This document shows positions 36,136 to 48,432 of a stretch of DNA of 64,000 nucleotides, in pieces. Made by a program: the position numbers and the translations under genes. The first letter of the stretch is position 1; every line of letters begins with the position of its first letter. The notes under the pieces were generated by a model. The model made no database searches. It was not told the DNA's origin and saw nothing but the letters and a program-made list of their open reading frames with translations. The DNA is from Cardinalis cardinalis (Eukaryota; Chordata; Aves; Passeriformes; Cardinalidae), in contig JACDOX010000144.1 in the NCBI GenBank assembly GCA_014549065.1, positions 1,186,089 through 1,250,088 of the forward strand, given 5' to 3'.

Positions 36136-36498
36136 TGTCACAGACATGTTTTATGGAAAATCCTTTCATTAGGATCTTTTCTCCTGAGAAGCTTCAGCTT
36201 CTCCATGTTTTGGAATGTGATTTGGAGAATTGTTTATCCANCATGTGAAATTGTTTTTACTTNATGACCAATGACAGCCACCTGTGTCAAGGCTGTGAGC
36301 AGTCACTAGGTTTTATTATCATTCTTTTACTTTCTAGCCTTCTGATGAAATCATTGCTCTTTTCTTTTAGTATAGTTTTAATATATCATTTTCTTTTAGT
36401 ACAATATATATCATAAAATAATAAATCAGCCTTCTGAAACATNGAGTCAAGATTCTCATCTCTTCCCTCATCCTGGGACCCCTGCNAACACCACCGCA
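36136..36498 (+). mobile_element. Solo LTR, family A subtype 2
   Basis: A 363-bp element with the family A outer parts (TGTCACAGACATG start, 'cttttagtatagttttaat', 'aataaatcagccttctgaaa', 'tcctgggacccctgc' near the end) but a different middle: 'gaatgtgatttggagaattg' replaces the subtype 1 'ggttatctgctgctgtgg' block. It ends CACCACCGCA. Flanks GTTCTG (36130-36135) and GTTCTC (36499-36504) are a 6-bp duplication with one difference. Four ambiguous bases are present. A solo LTR. Confidence 0.92.
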
Positions 36499-36504
36499 GT
36501 TCTC

Positions 36505-38292
36505 TCCATCCATTTCTGTCCCAAGATGTTTATCCTCAATTTATCGACCATAACTCTATGCAGCAGATCCTGCCAGGGGTTCTAAGAACACAGAGAAGGG
36601 GAGGGATGCTCTGTGTTTACAAAAGGATTGAGATTGAGGTCAGTGGGATTAGGGTGNTCAGCCTTGCTGGGCACAGTTACAAATCGCAGCTGGCACTGCT
36701 GCTCTGAGCTCACAGAGAACCGCAGAGCCATGTCTCAGTGCTAGGACATGGATTCCTCCACCCAGCAGAGTGTGAGGGCACCNGCAGCACATCTGCAAAG
36801 CAGGGTAAGTGTTTGGCAGGCGTTCCCCTTGGGATTAGCACTTGAGCAGAGTGCTGTGTGGAGCCAGAGTAACACATCTCTATTTACTGAGCAGATTTTG
36901 CATGTTCCGTGGTGTGAGCGAGTAAGTACAAGAGCGAGAGGAGCTTTTCCAGAATTGGAACGGTTTCTTTGTCAGCGCTGCTACTCCTCCATTTAATTCC
37001 ACAAATCTGCTCTAATCAGAGTGGCTTCACCCATCAGCTCAACAGAGAGCAAGCACGGGAGGGAGGAAGCATCTCTCTCTCTTTCCAGCTTTCTGTGTTC
37101 TCAGGCATTGCATCAAAGTGGCACAGAGCCTCCTGGGAAGGGGATTTGCTATCACTCATGTCAGTCCCAGCCACATTATGTTTATGGATATGATAGACTG
37201 AATACTAAAATTGCCATTTGCACAAATGATCCCACAATTCCTTCAGGCCTACTGTATCCCTTTAATAGTCCAATCTTTCAATAATGAACTGGAGATCAGT
37301 CAGGACTCCCTGAAAATCCCATCTTTTTCTTTCATTTCTCTCTTTTTTTTTTTTCTTCTCCTCCTTTTTTGGGGGGCTTTTTATTGCACACATTATTTTC
37401 ATCCTTTCTCTGAGCTGGATCCATTTACCAAGAAGTTTAAAGGAAGATCAAGAATGAGATTCTCAATATTCTGTTAATNCCTCAGAAGTAGCAACGTGGC
37501 AGANAAATCATTGCTGCTTGAGGCAGTGAGTCATGCAGAATTCAGGAGTTTGGGAACTACACACACGGAAGAGNGATGCTATTCATGAGGCCTCAGGAAC
37601 AAATATAGGCAGGAATGATACCTCAAAAAGCAGGCTCTCCTTCCTTAATGCTCTTCATTGCATGCCCCGCTGCATCTCCTTTCCATGATACTTCCTGAAG
37701 TTAATATCCAGNGAAAAAACCTAAACTCAAGAAATTCTTAATTGCATGGATCAAATTAAGGCCTGAACTAAGGTCTAGGCAAAAACAAGAAGGGTTTGAC
37801 CCACTTAACTTTGTTTTTATAATGGTTCTATTCGAGTTTCCTTCACCTGATTCTCAGGAAAATAAAAATTCCCCGAGAATCAAAGTGACTTTTTGTGAAG
37901 NGAGTCTTTAAAAAAAGACTCTGCCATGGTTAAATGGTGTAAGGGAGAATTAGTAGGAGAGGGGTGTACAAAACAGGTTAGAAGATAACTTTGGATTGGT
38001 CTGACAAATAATTGAATGGGCATGGACAGACACTGAAATCATGGCTGTGGTCCTTGACACAAGATGTGGTCTGGAGAGGTGCTGGGAATGGGAATCCTGC
38101 TGGCGAGGACAGAAATCCCTGTCAGTCATATTTAAAAATAGTCAGGGGAATAGGGAGCAATAAAGAGATTGTGCCCTAGGAAGGAATGGCGCTGTGTACG
38201 AGGTATCCTTGCTTGGGCTGGTTTGAGCCACAGGCTGAGGTGCTGCCAATCCATAAAGCTCTANGAAATTCATAAAGCTCCATAAAAGGAGC
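36505..38292. other. Unique non-coding stretch
   Basis: No recognised element. 36660-37200 keeps several CpGs and is open on the plus strand in staggered frames (82-87 codons), without domain features. A T12 run lies at 37343. Confidence 0.45.
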
Positions 38293-38516
38293 TTAAGGAA
38301 AAATGTTTGGAAAAATTTCATTGCCTAAAGAGTCATCAAGTACTAGAACAGGCTGCCCAGGGCTGTGGGGGAGTCACCATGCCTGCAGGGATTTAAAAGA
38401 TGTCTAAAGGTGGCCTTTGGGGACACGGTTTGGTGCGTCCCTTGCAGCGCTAGAGGAATGGTCGGACTTGATGGCCTCAGAAGTCTTTTTCAGCCTATTT
38501 TTTTCTGTGATTCTAA
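38293..38516 (+). mobile_element. CR1 LINE 3' fragment
   Basis: 'ttaaggaaaaatgtttgg', 'actagaacaggctgcccagg', 'gagtcaccatgcctgcaggg', 'tcggacttgatggcctcaga' and a terminal 'ctgtgattctaa' follow the CR1 3' consensus in order. The subtype is that with the 'gtggtggagtcaccatccct' phrase. Confidence 0.9.
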
Positions 38517-39102
38517 GTCAGGGAACTGGATTCTTACTGGGGATTGATGGAGCTGTACCAGCACATATGAATGGAAAACCTGGATCTGGCTTTTTCACTT
38601 TGTATTCGTGCATTTGTTTGTTTTTGTACCTCAGCATTTCATTCTGTCCTCCCACTTCCCCATTTTTCTCCTTCACTCTCCTTCTGTTGCCTGAAGTGCT
38701 TTTCACTCTCCCTTTTCTTCTAAAATCTTCCTTTCTATTTTATTTGACACACATTTTTCTTTTATCCCTTTTCTCTTTGCCTCCCTTCACATTAGTATGC
38801 TGTTACTGTTTTGAACCAGAACATGGAGATGGTGCTGCTGAGGGGAGATGATGTCCTGGACATGAGACTCACCCAGGACTGTGGTCAAAGCCATGAGATT
38901 TCAGGGTGAACACAGTCCCTCCCATTCAGCCCTTAAACATCAAAGTGTTGTGCTCAGGGGCAATTTTCTGCCTGCAAATCAGTTTGCTGATTTCTGTGGG
39001 AGGCTGGGCAAAGTACAAGAAGCAGCTGCAGAAATTGGGAAGGTGCAACTCAGAATTTCAGCAGTCCCTGNGTGGAAGATTCCACTCTTAACTTGGGAAG
39101 CC
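38517..39102. other. Unique non-coding stretch
   Basis: C/T-rich from 38640 to 38800; otherwise unremarkable. The 144-codon frame at 38417-38851 begins inside the CR1 tail and is low-complexity (Phe/Leu/Ser/Pro) beyond it. Confidence 0.45.
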
Positions 39103-39108
39103 CCCATC

Positions 39109-39490
39109 TGTGAGGNTGTTCACAGGGGTCTTAGGATGAGGGAAGAGACGAGGATGTGACTCCATGTTTCAGAAGGCTTGATTTATTATTTTATGATATA
39201 TACTACATTAAAACTGTACTAAAAGAATAGAAGAAAGAATTTCATCAGAAGGCTGGCTGAGAATAGAAAAGGAATGATAACAAAGGTTTGTAGCTCAGAC
39301 AGAGAGTCCAAGCCAGCTGAACTGTGATTGACCATTAATTAGAAACAACCACATGAGNCCAATCCCAGATGCACCTGTTGCATNCCACAGCAGCAGATAA
39401 CCATTGNTTACATTTTGTTCCTGAGGCCTCTCAGCTTCTCAGGAGAAAAAATCCNAAGGAAAGGATTTTCCATAAAANATGTCTGTGACA
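39109..39490 (-). mobile_element. Solo LTR, family A subtype 1, minus strand
   Basis: A 382-bp copy in reverse orientation. On plus it starts TGTGAGGNTGTTCACAGG and ends ATGTCTGTGACA. It carries the subtype 1 centre in reverse ('cacagcagcagataaccatt'). Flanks are CCCATC (39103-39108) and CCCATN (39491-39496), a 6-bp duplication with its last base unread. Six ambiguous bases in 382 is well above background. No internal sequence is attached. Confidence 0.93.
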
Positions 39491-39496
39491 CCCATN

Positions 39497-40169
39497 TCCC
39501 ACCTGNCCCTCCAATGGTAGGAAGCTGCTGATGTATTTTTTGTTAATTATTTCCCCTGTTGCATCTGCTCTACTTTCTTGACTATATTAACACAGCTCTT
39601 CTCATTGTCTGTGCTCAGCTGCCTATTTCTCATTTGTGCTGTTTGATGGGTGGTGGTAATCTGTGTGCACCCAGCCTGCTGTGCTGATTGACTGATGGAG
39701 CTCCTTGTACACNGAGGCTGTTGGCACTAAAAGGAAAATGAAAAGAAAAACCTCCTTGACCCTGGCCAGGCAGCAGAAATCTCAGCTGTGGACCCTGAGC
39801 TCCGTTCTCCTCCCTGGGATGGGCAGGAAAAAGCCCACAGAAGGAGGGCAAAGTGGAAAGAGGGGGAGGCAGGGACTTGGGGTGTAGAGGAGCTCCAGTG
39901 ACTGCAGAAATGAGTGTGGAATTTGAGCAGGGGGCTGCTGAGAGCAGCAGGGGNGAGGCACATCACCTTCTCCTGGGCAGCACCATAAGTGCTGGGAAAT
40001 TGTGCAACAAACCCAAATTAAATTTAAGTGCCTAAAGCAAAGCACTTAAATCCATACCTAATGGCCCAATTCCCAGAAGAGTGCAGTCCANGGACCCAGA
40101 AGTCTCACTCTGACACATGACTGTGGCCTTGAGTGTGTTTCTGTGTGTTTTAGAATGAAGGATTTTAGG
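39497..40169. other. Unique non-coding stretch
   Basis: No recognised gene or element. Overlapping frames around 39630-40045 exist on both strands and look like chance. Confidence 0.45.
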
Positions 40170-40350
40170 ATGAGTTACTGCCATGGCTTAGCCACAGCCA
40201 GCAAATCAGCCCCCCACACTCACTCACTCTCCCTTGGCAGGATGGGGGAGAAAACTGGAAGGTGAAAGCAAGATAACTCATGGGTTGAGATAAAGATTGT
40301 TCAAAAGGCAAAGAAAGAGTTGCACATACAAACAAAGCAGGGGCCACTCA
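40170..40350 (-). mobile_element. Probable ERV-derived interspersed fragment
   Basis: The run 'ggatgggggagaaaactgga', 'ggtgaaagcaagataactca', 'tgggttgagataaagattgt' is a phrase I associate with an old bird ERV/LTR repeat read in reverse. No ends, duplications or coding sequence are visible. Family and orientation are from memory of the repeat type. Confidence 0.4.
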
Positions 40351-42079
40351 TGCCATGTTGGATTATGGAGTTGTTTTGATTTAGAGATGGGTTAATTGAG
40401 AGGTGTTTTAAAAATTTTTATTTTATTTTTGNTTTTATGTGAAGGGTGAGCCAAGTGCCCACCAGGGCCCTGCACAAAGACATCCCAAGGGGCAGGGGAG
40501 GTGCTCTGGTGCCCTGTGTGTCCTGGCAGCACTCCGTGCCACCCAAGGACTGTGTTCGCAATCCTCCAGCAGGGCTTCACAGGAGCAGGAGGAACAGGGC
40601 TGAGCTGAAAAGGATTAGCAGGAGCAATTTCCAGGCAGGGATCTTATTCAAAGATATTCCTTCCATGGGTTAGAACACACCAGTCTGTGGCTTTTAGAGT
40701 GGCAATTATCACTGACCCAGTCCAGAGGAAGAGAACTGCAGTGCCTGTCACCTTTTACTCACATTTCAAAAGCAAAAAGATTTTTAAAACTACTTGTTCC
40801 CCATTGTTTGACTGTTATAAACTTGAGCAGTTTGCTGTTGGAAGCTAGAGGTGTTTTTCACAAGGTTTCACAGAACCAGCTCAATTGAAATAAAACNCTT
40901 GATGAAGAATAGTTAAATTGTTTTGACTTAATTTTGGTAATGACAAAAAACTTTGTTTTGAGAACAGAAAAAACACTTGATTTACACATTTTTCTCTAAC
41001 TTAATTTGTATGGATTTTATATTACATTCAGCATTAATTTTAAACAGCTTGTAATGGCATAGAGTGCCACACACTATGGCATTTTGATGTCTCCATGTGA
41101 TTTTTTCTTTTAGCACAATTTCTCTTCTGTGGCAAGGTTTGAGAACTTAGGCTGCTTCTTCCCATTCAGAAGAGAAATTTCCTGCAGAAATGGAAGTTCA
41201 CTTTATTAACTACAACTACTACCGCAGCAGCTCATTCTTTCCTTTCTCAAAATACTCACCATTCTTCTTCCCTCTGTCTTTAGCACTTCTCATTCTTCTT
41301 TTTTCCTTCCTATCCTTATACTCAGTAAAAATCTCCTGTGCTTCAAAGGAACACTGAAGGTGTAGATATAAACCANATGTAGTAGGAAGAGACAAAATGG
41401 GGCTATGGGAACATCAGAGTAAGATTTTGTTCCAGTGNTCAATCCTTTGAATCTTGAATGCTGTTCCTGGGGACAGCTTTGTGAGAGGGTGTTATTGTAA
41501 ACAAAACCTTTCTCTTGATGAAATACACATTTCACAGGGACATTGCATTTTGCAGGGCTGTCTTTTGCAAGTCAAAAGGGAGAAAAAAGCTTAATTCTTC
41601 AATCCATTCATTGCTTGAGACTGCTAAATGTTGGTGGAGACAACACCTGGAAAACCTCTCTGGCTGTGTAGATAAAAAGGACTACAGCAAACTTGTCCCC
41701 CAAATAAACTGTTGGCACTTTTTCTTCTCAAATACATTAGACAGCTATTTGAGAACAGTGCGACTCAAATATAAACAAACACATGTAAACACATGTAAAT
41801 ATATGTATACACACACACACACACACTGTGTGTATTTATTCAAACTGTAAATTCTGTTTGTTGGCTACCAGTGAATTCATCACTTGCACAGATGCAGCTG
41901 GGAGCCCTCTACCCTGGATATTTCCTTTGCCTACAACCTGGGAGATGATTATATATTATAAAATTCCTACTACCCAGCCCATCCCATTCCCCAGCTCCAG
42001 ACCCTTCTATGCTGGTGAAAGGGCCAAACACCTTTGCTCATGTGGAGCCCAAGGACCTTGTGAGTGTCTCCCATCCTTC
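40351..42079. other. Unique AT-rich stretch with a (CA)n run
   Basis: Nothing recognised except a CA microsatellite at 41809-41826 followed directly by TGTGTGT, so the two can pair as a small hairpin. Upstream, 41773-41808 holds repeated ACATGTAAAC-like phrases. Confidence 0.5.
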
Positions 42080-42330
42080 ACCGCAGCCCGGCGGCCGCGC
42101 TCCATTTCCCGCGGAATTTCAGCCGCTCGAGCATTTATCAGCAGCATCTGTTAAACAATCTGGAGGGGAGCAGGGCTGCTGCCATTAGTGTGGGGGTGAG
42201 CAGGGAGCTCCTCAGCAGCACAGAGAGCAGAGGAGATGAGGCTGTGCCTGCTGCTTCCGGGGNTGTCGTGACCTTGACTTCTCGTTGTGAGCGATGCCGA
42301 GCGTCGCGGAGCAGAACTGACGGGGATAAT
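42080..42330. promoter_or_regulatory. CpG-dense patch, candidate CpG island or regulatory element
   Basis: The only CpG-rich spot in the window. About nine CpGs fall within 42080-42132 (including a NotI-type GCGGCCGC and CCCGCGG) and about nine more within 42258-42322. Between them lies a CpG-poor GC-neutral spacer. This may be an unmethylated element: a small promoter for a non-coding transcript, an enhancer, or an alternative first exon. No TATA box, splice donor or coding frame makes a choice possible. Confidence 0.4.
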
Positions 42331-45300
42331 GCTCCTCTGAATGGATGTGTTCTGGTCCTGGGGCTGGAGAGGGATGGAGAGGATGGATCATTAGAGAGAC
42401 ACAAACAATTAAAGCCTCAGTGCTGAGTTCTCACAGAGGTACTGGCCATAGAGTAGTGAAGAAACAACGTGCGGGAGTGTTTATCCCCTTTTCCCTAAAA
42501 GTCATCTTTCATTTGGAGTCTTTTTTTGCCCTCCTTGACTGACTTTTGGTACTTTTGGGGTCCACAGAGGCTGAGTGATAATGTGCACAAGAAACTGAAA
42601 CTGAGGAACATGATTAAGTGATGCTCATGGAAGGTAAATCTCTTTGGAAACAGAGCAGCTCTGCTGGACCTGCAAGCCTCCTAACATTCCCCTGCTGGGC
42701 CCCAACCCTACATATAAATTTACACCCATAACCTCTATGACCTTCCCAAATTTCCAGCAGCTTCCTGCAAAATCAACATCAAGGTTCCAGTGCCTCTAGT
42801 TTTGTGTTCAGCCTGATGCACTCTGCAAGGTGCTGTGTATGAATCCTNTTTGCCCTACCACCACTACACAAAAACACTTGGCAGAGCAGATACCTTTCTT
42901 TTACCTCAAAACCAGCCCTGATAANATCACTCAATCCCTACCAAAGGCTGCCCAGGGTCCAGAGCCCCACAACAACAGCCCCACTTCCTTTNTGGAAAGG
43001 AACTGGGTTCTAACAACAGTCAAAGTTTTGCCTATGACATATTTTTTTCTTTTCTTTCAATTTCTGCATCTGCACACTTCTAGAGTCGTAATTCATTCCT
43101 TTAACAGCCCTTCAGCTGTTACATTTTTGCTTGTCAGGGTGCTTTTTTAATTTCCCCCCCCCCCAATAAATGTATAAAACATTTAATGAAGAAATAATGA
43201 TATTTTCTCATGTCACTGCCTATTTTTCCTGTCATATTTGATGTGTTTGTAATGTGGGCGGACATATTATTTATGACCAAGGAAATTAAATATTATTTCA
43301 CTTTTTTTTTCCCTAATGCAATCTGTGTCATCTTCCAGTTCCCAATTTCTTTCCATTAAAGTTATTGTCTTTGCAGTTCCACTTGACCGTTTGCTGTTGG
43401 TTTTGCAACAGCGCTGCCAGAAGATGCAGAAAAACATAATGGGGAAAAGAAATGGCATAATTTGCAGGAGATACTTTTCTCATCTCATTTAAATGAAGAT
43501 CGTTTGTTCCTGGATGTCAAAAACACCAAGANCAACAAAAATATGGAAATTGGTAATTTCTTGCACTAGGAATACTTCCAAATCTTTGGAGATTCTGTCT
43601 GATTCTAGCAACTACTAAAGATGTGTCCAAGCCAAACTTCCAGCATAAAATAACTTCAAACCTCAGAAGCTTGAAATCTGGGCCTGAATTTTTTAAGTCT
43701 TTGGCCCCAAATGCTTCTCTCATCTTCTGCCAGAACATCCTCAAAACTGGGAGAGGAATCATAATCCCTAACATATTCCTTAATCATTTGGATGAAATAC
43801 AGACAAAATGGAGCTGAACAAGGTGATCATGGGCTGCCTGACACAGCTTTTCATGTTTGGCTCTGCTTGTGTATTTTCCAGTCCTTCAGTAACACAAAAT
43901 ATGGGATGAGAGCATGGGGCAGGAACACTTCGTGCTCCCAGAATCTGCTCCAGCCATAAAGGACTTCTCAGAGGCTCCTGGATGGGATTTTTCTGGCTCA
44001 GGAGAGGTGGGATTAGCTCTCCATTCTGAACTCATCCCGTTTGATTTTCTTTTTCTTTAAAGACAGATGAGCTCCTCTAGAGCTGAGGCATCTCTTCCCT
44101 CTTCACTGGTCACTCCTTTTATCATGGGTGGATTTGCCTGTCGTGGGTGATGATTCCTCCACGGACCCCAGGAAGCCTGGAGACCTCCTTGAGTCTGTCA
44201 GCTTTAATTTGTACAGTATATAATGGAGAACAAATACCATCCAGTCTTCCCATCTGTCCCATTCTTATTTTCAGCCTCAACAGCTCCAGTGCCAGTCTCC
44301 TGTAGGAATCAGAGGTGAAGGCCAGCAACCTCGAATGCTGGAGGAATAAAGAGCACCCTGACTCATTTTACACTGAATATTCTTTCCCCAAAGCTTCTAT
44401 CTTTCCACACTTTTCCCCAGCTGCTCCTCATGATGCCTGGGTATTTTACAGAGGAATTTCTTCCCCCTGCTTCCTTTGCAGTGTCAAGGCTTTGTTTCAC
44501 AGTTCCTACCCCTTGTATCCAAGTCAACCCCAAAGAGCCTTCTATCACCTCTCTTCTTCTTTTCCTTCCTCCCCCCCAACATCTCAGCAAGGCTGCCTGT
44601 TAATCTCTTCTTTTGCAAAGATTAGAAACGTGGCTTTTCTATGACCTTTCTGAACAATCAGGATCTTGGAGTCCCCAAGATAGGTCGCCATTATCTCATC
44701 TTTTTGGGCTGTTAACAATGATTAAGCAGGACAAAGGATGTGCTCAGAGCTATGGCGTTTCAATCAGTCCNTAGGGAGTACCTGGAAATAAAAGCAAGCA
44801 GAGTGGGAAAGCTCCTGCAAAAAGAAAGGTTCGACCTTTAGAAAACATCCTTGGCTGGTGCTTTCTCGCCTTTTCAAATATACATAAGAAAAATTTGCAA
44901 AAAGAGGCCTGTAAGTGCAGACACTGCCTCTGGACTAACTCCCCAGAGGGCTGCTCCCACAGCATGTGCCGCTGGACACAGCACTCCGGACTTGGGAAAA
45001 CCAGGTCACAAACAGAAATGCAATTTTAAACTGTTATTTTTGCTTATGATCTATCTCACTGTCTGTCCATCTGTGTGCTACAATCTTTACAAGTTTTTCC
45101 CCAGGTTTTGATTACTGAGTACAGCAGCTCTGAGCAAGGGATGACTGATATTTCCACCACTCCCAATCCATCTCACAACAGAGCTGGGGCTCTTCAAGGT
45201 GCAATTCCTTTACCAGCTCCTATTTCCAACAGTTTCTCATCTGTGGCTCACCTTTCCCAGGGATAAAGAACACCAGGCAGGGCCAGGTGAGTGAGCAGCA

Positions 45301-45710
45301 GGTGAATTACCAGGAGCATGGAATCCCAAGCATGGAACTACCAGGAGCATGGAATACCATCCAGCCCAAGGATTCAAAGTGCTGTGGTTTGGTTTTGTGG
45401 ACTCAAAACTCTTGCAGTGCATGTGCAAGAACCTTGTGTTTTTATCACATGCTGCTGTCATCTCACAGAGAGCAAACAACTGCTCAAACAAACCAAAAAT
45501 TGTCTTGGAATATGGTGTTACCTTTCCTTGTCCANAGAACAGGGGAGGAAACTGAAAGGCAGCCACATCTCTTGAGAAAACCATGGCCAGATGTTGTCTG
45601 CACCAGCTCAGAGGGCAGAGGGGTGTGTATAAAGTGAGTTGGCTCACACACACATTCACATTGGGTATATAATGGGATGTTCAAGGAGACACAGAGAAAG
45701 AGAGGGAGAT
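42331..45710. other. Unique non-coding stretch
   Basis: No repeat family recognised over 3.4 kb. Small features: a C10 run at about 43155 and a 31-bp partial direct repeat (taccaggagcatggaat at 45308 and 45339). Open frames reach 140 codons (45237-45659 minus) without recognisable content. Confidence 0.5.
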
Positions 45711-45880
45711 TTGGAATCACTTTGGAAGGGACTTAAAAGATCATCTCNTTCCACCCCCTGCCATGGGCAGGGACAATTTCCACTAGCCCAGGGTGCTCCA
45801 GCCTGGCCTTGGGCACTGCCAGGGATCCAGGGGCAGCCCCAGATGCTCTGGGCACCCTGTGCCAGGGCCTCACACCCTCA
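45711..45880 (-). mobile_element. CR1 LINE 3' fragment
   Basis: Reverse-complement CR1: 'ttggaatcactttggaaggg', 'ccctgccatgggcagggaca', 'cagcctggccttgggcactg', 'ccctgtgccagggcctcac'. Weak similarity may extend to about 45930. It is closely similar to the CR1 copy at 26325. Confidence 0.9.
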
Positions 45881-48395
45881 ATGAATCAAAGTTCCCAATA
45901 TCCACACATCCAATTCTCCACATCTTCTCCAACAACTCCCTTTAGAGCATCTCTGCCAAGTGGCTGCAAGGGAAGCAAAGGCAAGGAGGGGANTCATTAA
46001 CAGAAAGTTTAGAAGAGAGGAATAAAAGATTTTTTTTTTTTAATGGGCTAAAGTGTGAAGAATGGCCTTTGTGAACAATTCAGTCATTTATCATTATTTC
46101 ATTGGCATTGTATGAATTATACATTCAGACTATAATGGAGTAATATCTCATCTCCTTTCCCCCTCAGTGGGCACTGAATGAATGGCCAGGTGAGCTGCAC
46201 TTGGACCAGCACCTTTCTCCAGGAGAGTCACTGCTCCCCTCCTGCTGCTCTCCTGAATTTCTGTCCCATAAGTGCATGTTGATCTTCTATCAATCTTTGC
46301 TGGGTGTTAAAATTAATGAGTATTTAGAAAATAACTTTTGTCTTTTAATTTTTTTTTCTTATTTTTATTTTCCTATGGAAAAGTAGAAGAGTGGAGGGGC
46401 AGAGAAGCATGAAAAAAAAATGCTGGAGCCAAGCAAAATTGTTTTGCAGTTTGTCCAGGAGCTAAGGGATAAGAGTGGACACAATCTTTGTTATAGTAGC
46501 TCAGTTGATGGGTGGGAAAATGCTAAACTGACTTAACTCACCAATATTTTTGGAGTGGTTTTGTACTTGCATAGTTACCTGTAAAAATATTGGCTCACAG
46601 TCATGATGTAAATGGAATTTCCCCTTCAAAACTGGTGTTCCACTTCCGAGAGCTCTGACTTTTCCCCCAGGTGAAGGGTCAACTCAAAAGCACTAAGAGG
46701 GTTAATAGAAGTATTCCTGCTGCAAGAGGCTGGAGGAGCTGTGAACTCTGGTGCAAGAGGCAGGCANCGAGGTGTCTGCTTAGCAGACTATCAGGATCCA
46801 TCAGAAACTAACAGTAGCCATAANCCTCAGTGGATTAACTTCCATCCATTTTGATTTCCAGCTGTATTACACCTCGGCTGTGTCACTGCCAAAATAAGAG
46901 GCCCTAAATAGAATAGCAATTATCTCAATATCATTAATTCAGTGGGCACTTCTTTCAATTTCCTGGGTTACATGTTGATTCCTGCACCTCTTCCCTGCTC
47001 CCAGGTTTCTCTCCCTCTTCCANAGAAGGGTATTTCCTCCTCCCAGATGACCTGTTAGGGAGATGGAGCCCTGGAGCACTCCAGATTTTGGGAACAGAGG
47101 TCTCTGATGCAGGGTATGTAAGAAGGAACATCCTGTATTAAAAANAAATTCCACAATGTACCATAAGGAATTACTGTAGAATTGTATTTTCCCCTGAGAA
47201 TCTCACTGAGCCTGACTCAATTATTCCATCCTCTCTCTTGGAGCAAGAAAAAGGTGGAGAGAGAAGGAAAACAGAGTAGGAGCCTTAACCCAGCTTTGTG
47301 ATCCTTGAACCCCAGGGCTTTAAAGACGCCTGACATCTGCATTTGAAGAGGTCATTCCACTCACCCTTTGTTTCTTAAGTACATCGCATTTACACAGAGC
47401 TCCTGAGCACCTTTACACAGACGCTGATAAAAGGCTGGCAGCAACACAGAGATTATTTTGTTTGAATTCGAGGTTTTCCAATAAATACACCTAGACCGTG
47501 TCCTTTCAAAAGTCAAAGGGTTAAAACTTTCCATCAAGGCAGGGTATCCCCCAAGCAATCTGCATCGAGGGCTCTCTGAAGCACAAGAACATTGTTGACC
47601 CAGACATCACTAAGTTCTTTGCTTCTGAAAAGTTCTGGCTGCTGATAAACCTTTGTCCTTTTTCTTTGATTAGCTTTACTCTGGCTGTAAATCCTATTTT
47701 GTTTTGTGCTGGGGTCTAGCCAAGGAAGTATTTCTATTAACCTGGAGCAGCTGGAGAGTAGCTGGCTCTTACTGTCAGGGGATTGCAGCCTGAGTATCCT
47801 CTAACACGAATGTTTTTCACTGGAAAAGCCCCAGTCTAAAAAGAAGGAGATCCATGTTCCCTCTGAGGTTATTTTTCTACCCTGGAAGATGGCACAATTG
47901 TGCGGGCAGGATGTCATTAGCTTAAAGATGGCAGCCGTTAGAATTTCCATCTAAAATCTGTTCCCCATCCAGACTCTGTGTCTGCAGCCTTTGCTGGGAG
48001 CTTTCATTTATCCAGTCATGGAGTGGGAACATACTCCTGCTACTTTCATTACCCAATTGGCTTTAATTAAAAAATCTGTAATGCCTCCTGTCTTGGAGGG
48101 CTTTGAGTTTGGAATCCTGATGCCAGGAGCCCTTGGAAGAGAAGGGGATGGCAGTCAGCTGCAAGAGCAGCAATTCCCATGCTGGGAGCAGGGATGCAAC
48201 ACCCTCATTCACATTCCTGTGCAGCCACCTGCGAGCCCCTGGATCTTCCACATCTCCTCAGCCTAAAGGAGGAAAGAGAGCCTGCTTTTACTCCCTGATG
48301 CTTTCTGCTCAGTTACAGCATTTATTCCAAGCCTTCCTGCCCCGAGGCTGTGGAGCCTTGCTAAGTTCACTACCCTCATTATTGGAGCATCACAG
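45881..48395. other. Unique non-coding stretch
   Basis: No repeat or gene recognised. 47340-48070 keeps scattered CpGs (acatcgcatt, gacgctgat, attcgagg, gaccgtg) and may include conserved segments. Confidence 0.45.

Positions 48396-48429
<34 letters not shown>
48396..48429 (+). repeat. A34 homopolymer
   Basis: An uninterrupted run of 34 A followed by TCTCTCTCT. No processed-pseudogene body or flanking duplication was found upstream. Homopolymers of this length are unreliable in assemblies. Confidence 0.97.

Positions 48430-48432
<3 letters not shown>

Noticed and set aside
41809..41832. Hairpin from (CA)n followed by TGTGTGT as a small-RNA precursor
   Set aside because: The arm is a simple repeat of seven paired bases, too short and too low in complexity.
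45237..45659. 140-codon minus frame overlapped by plus frames
   Set aside because: Both strands are open in the same interval and neither looks like a known protein.
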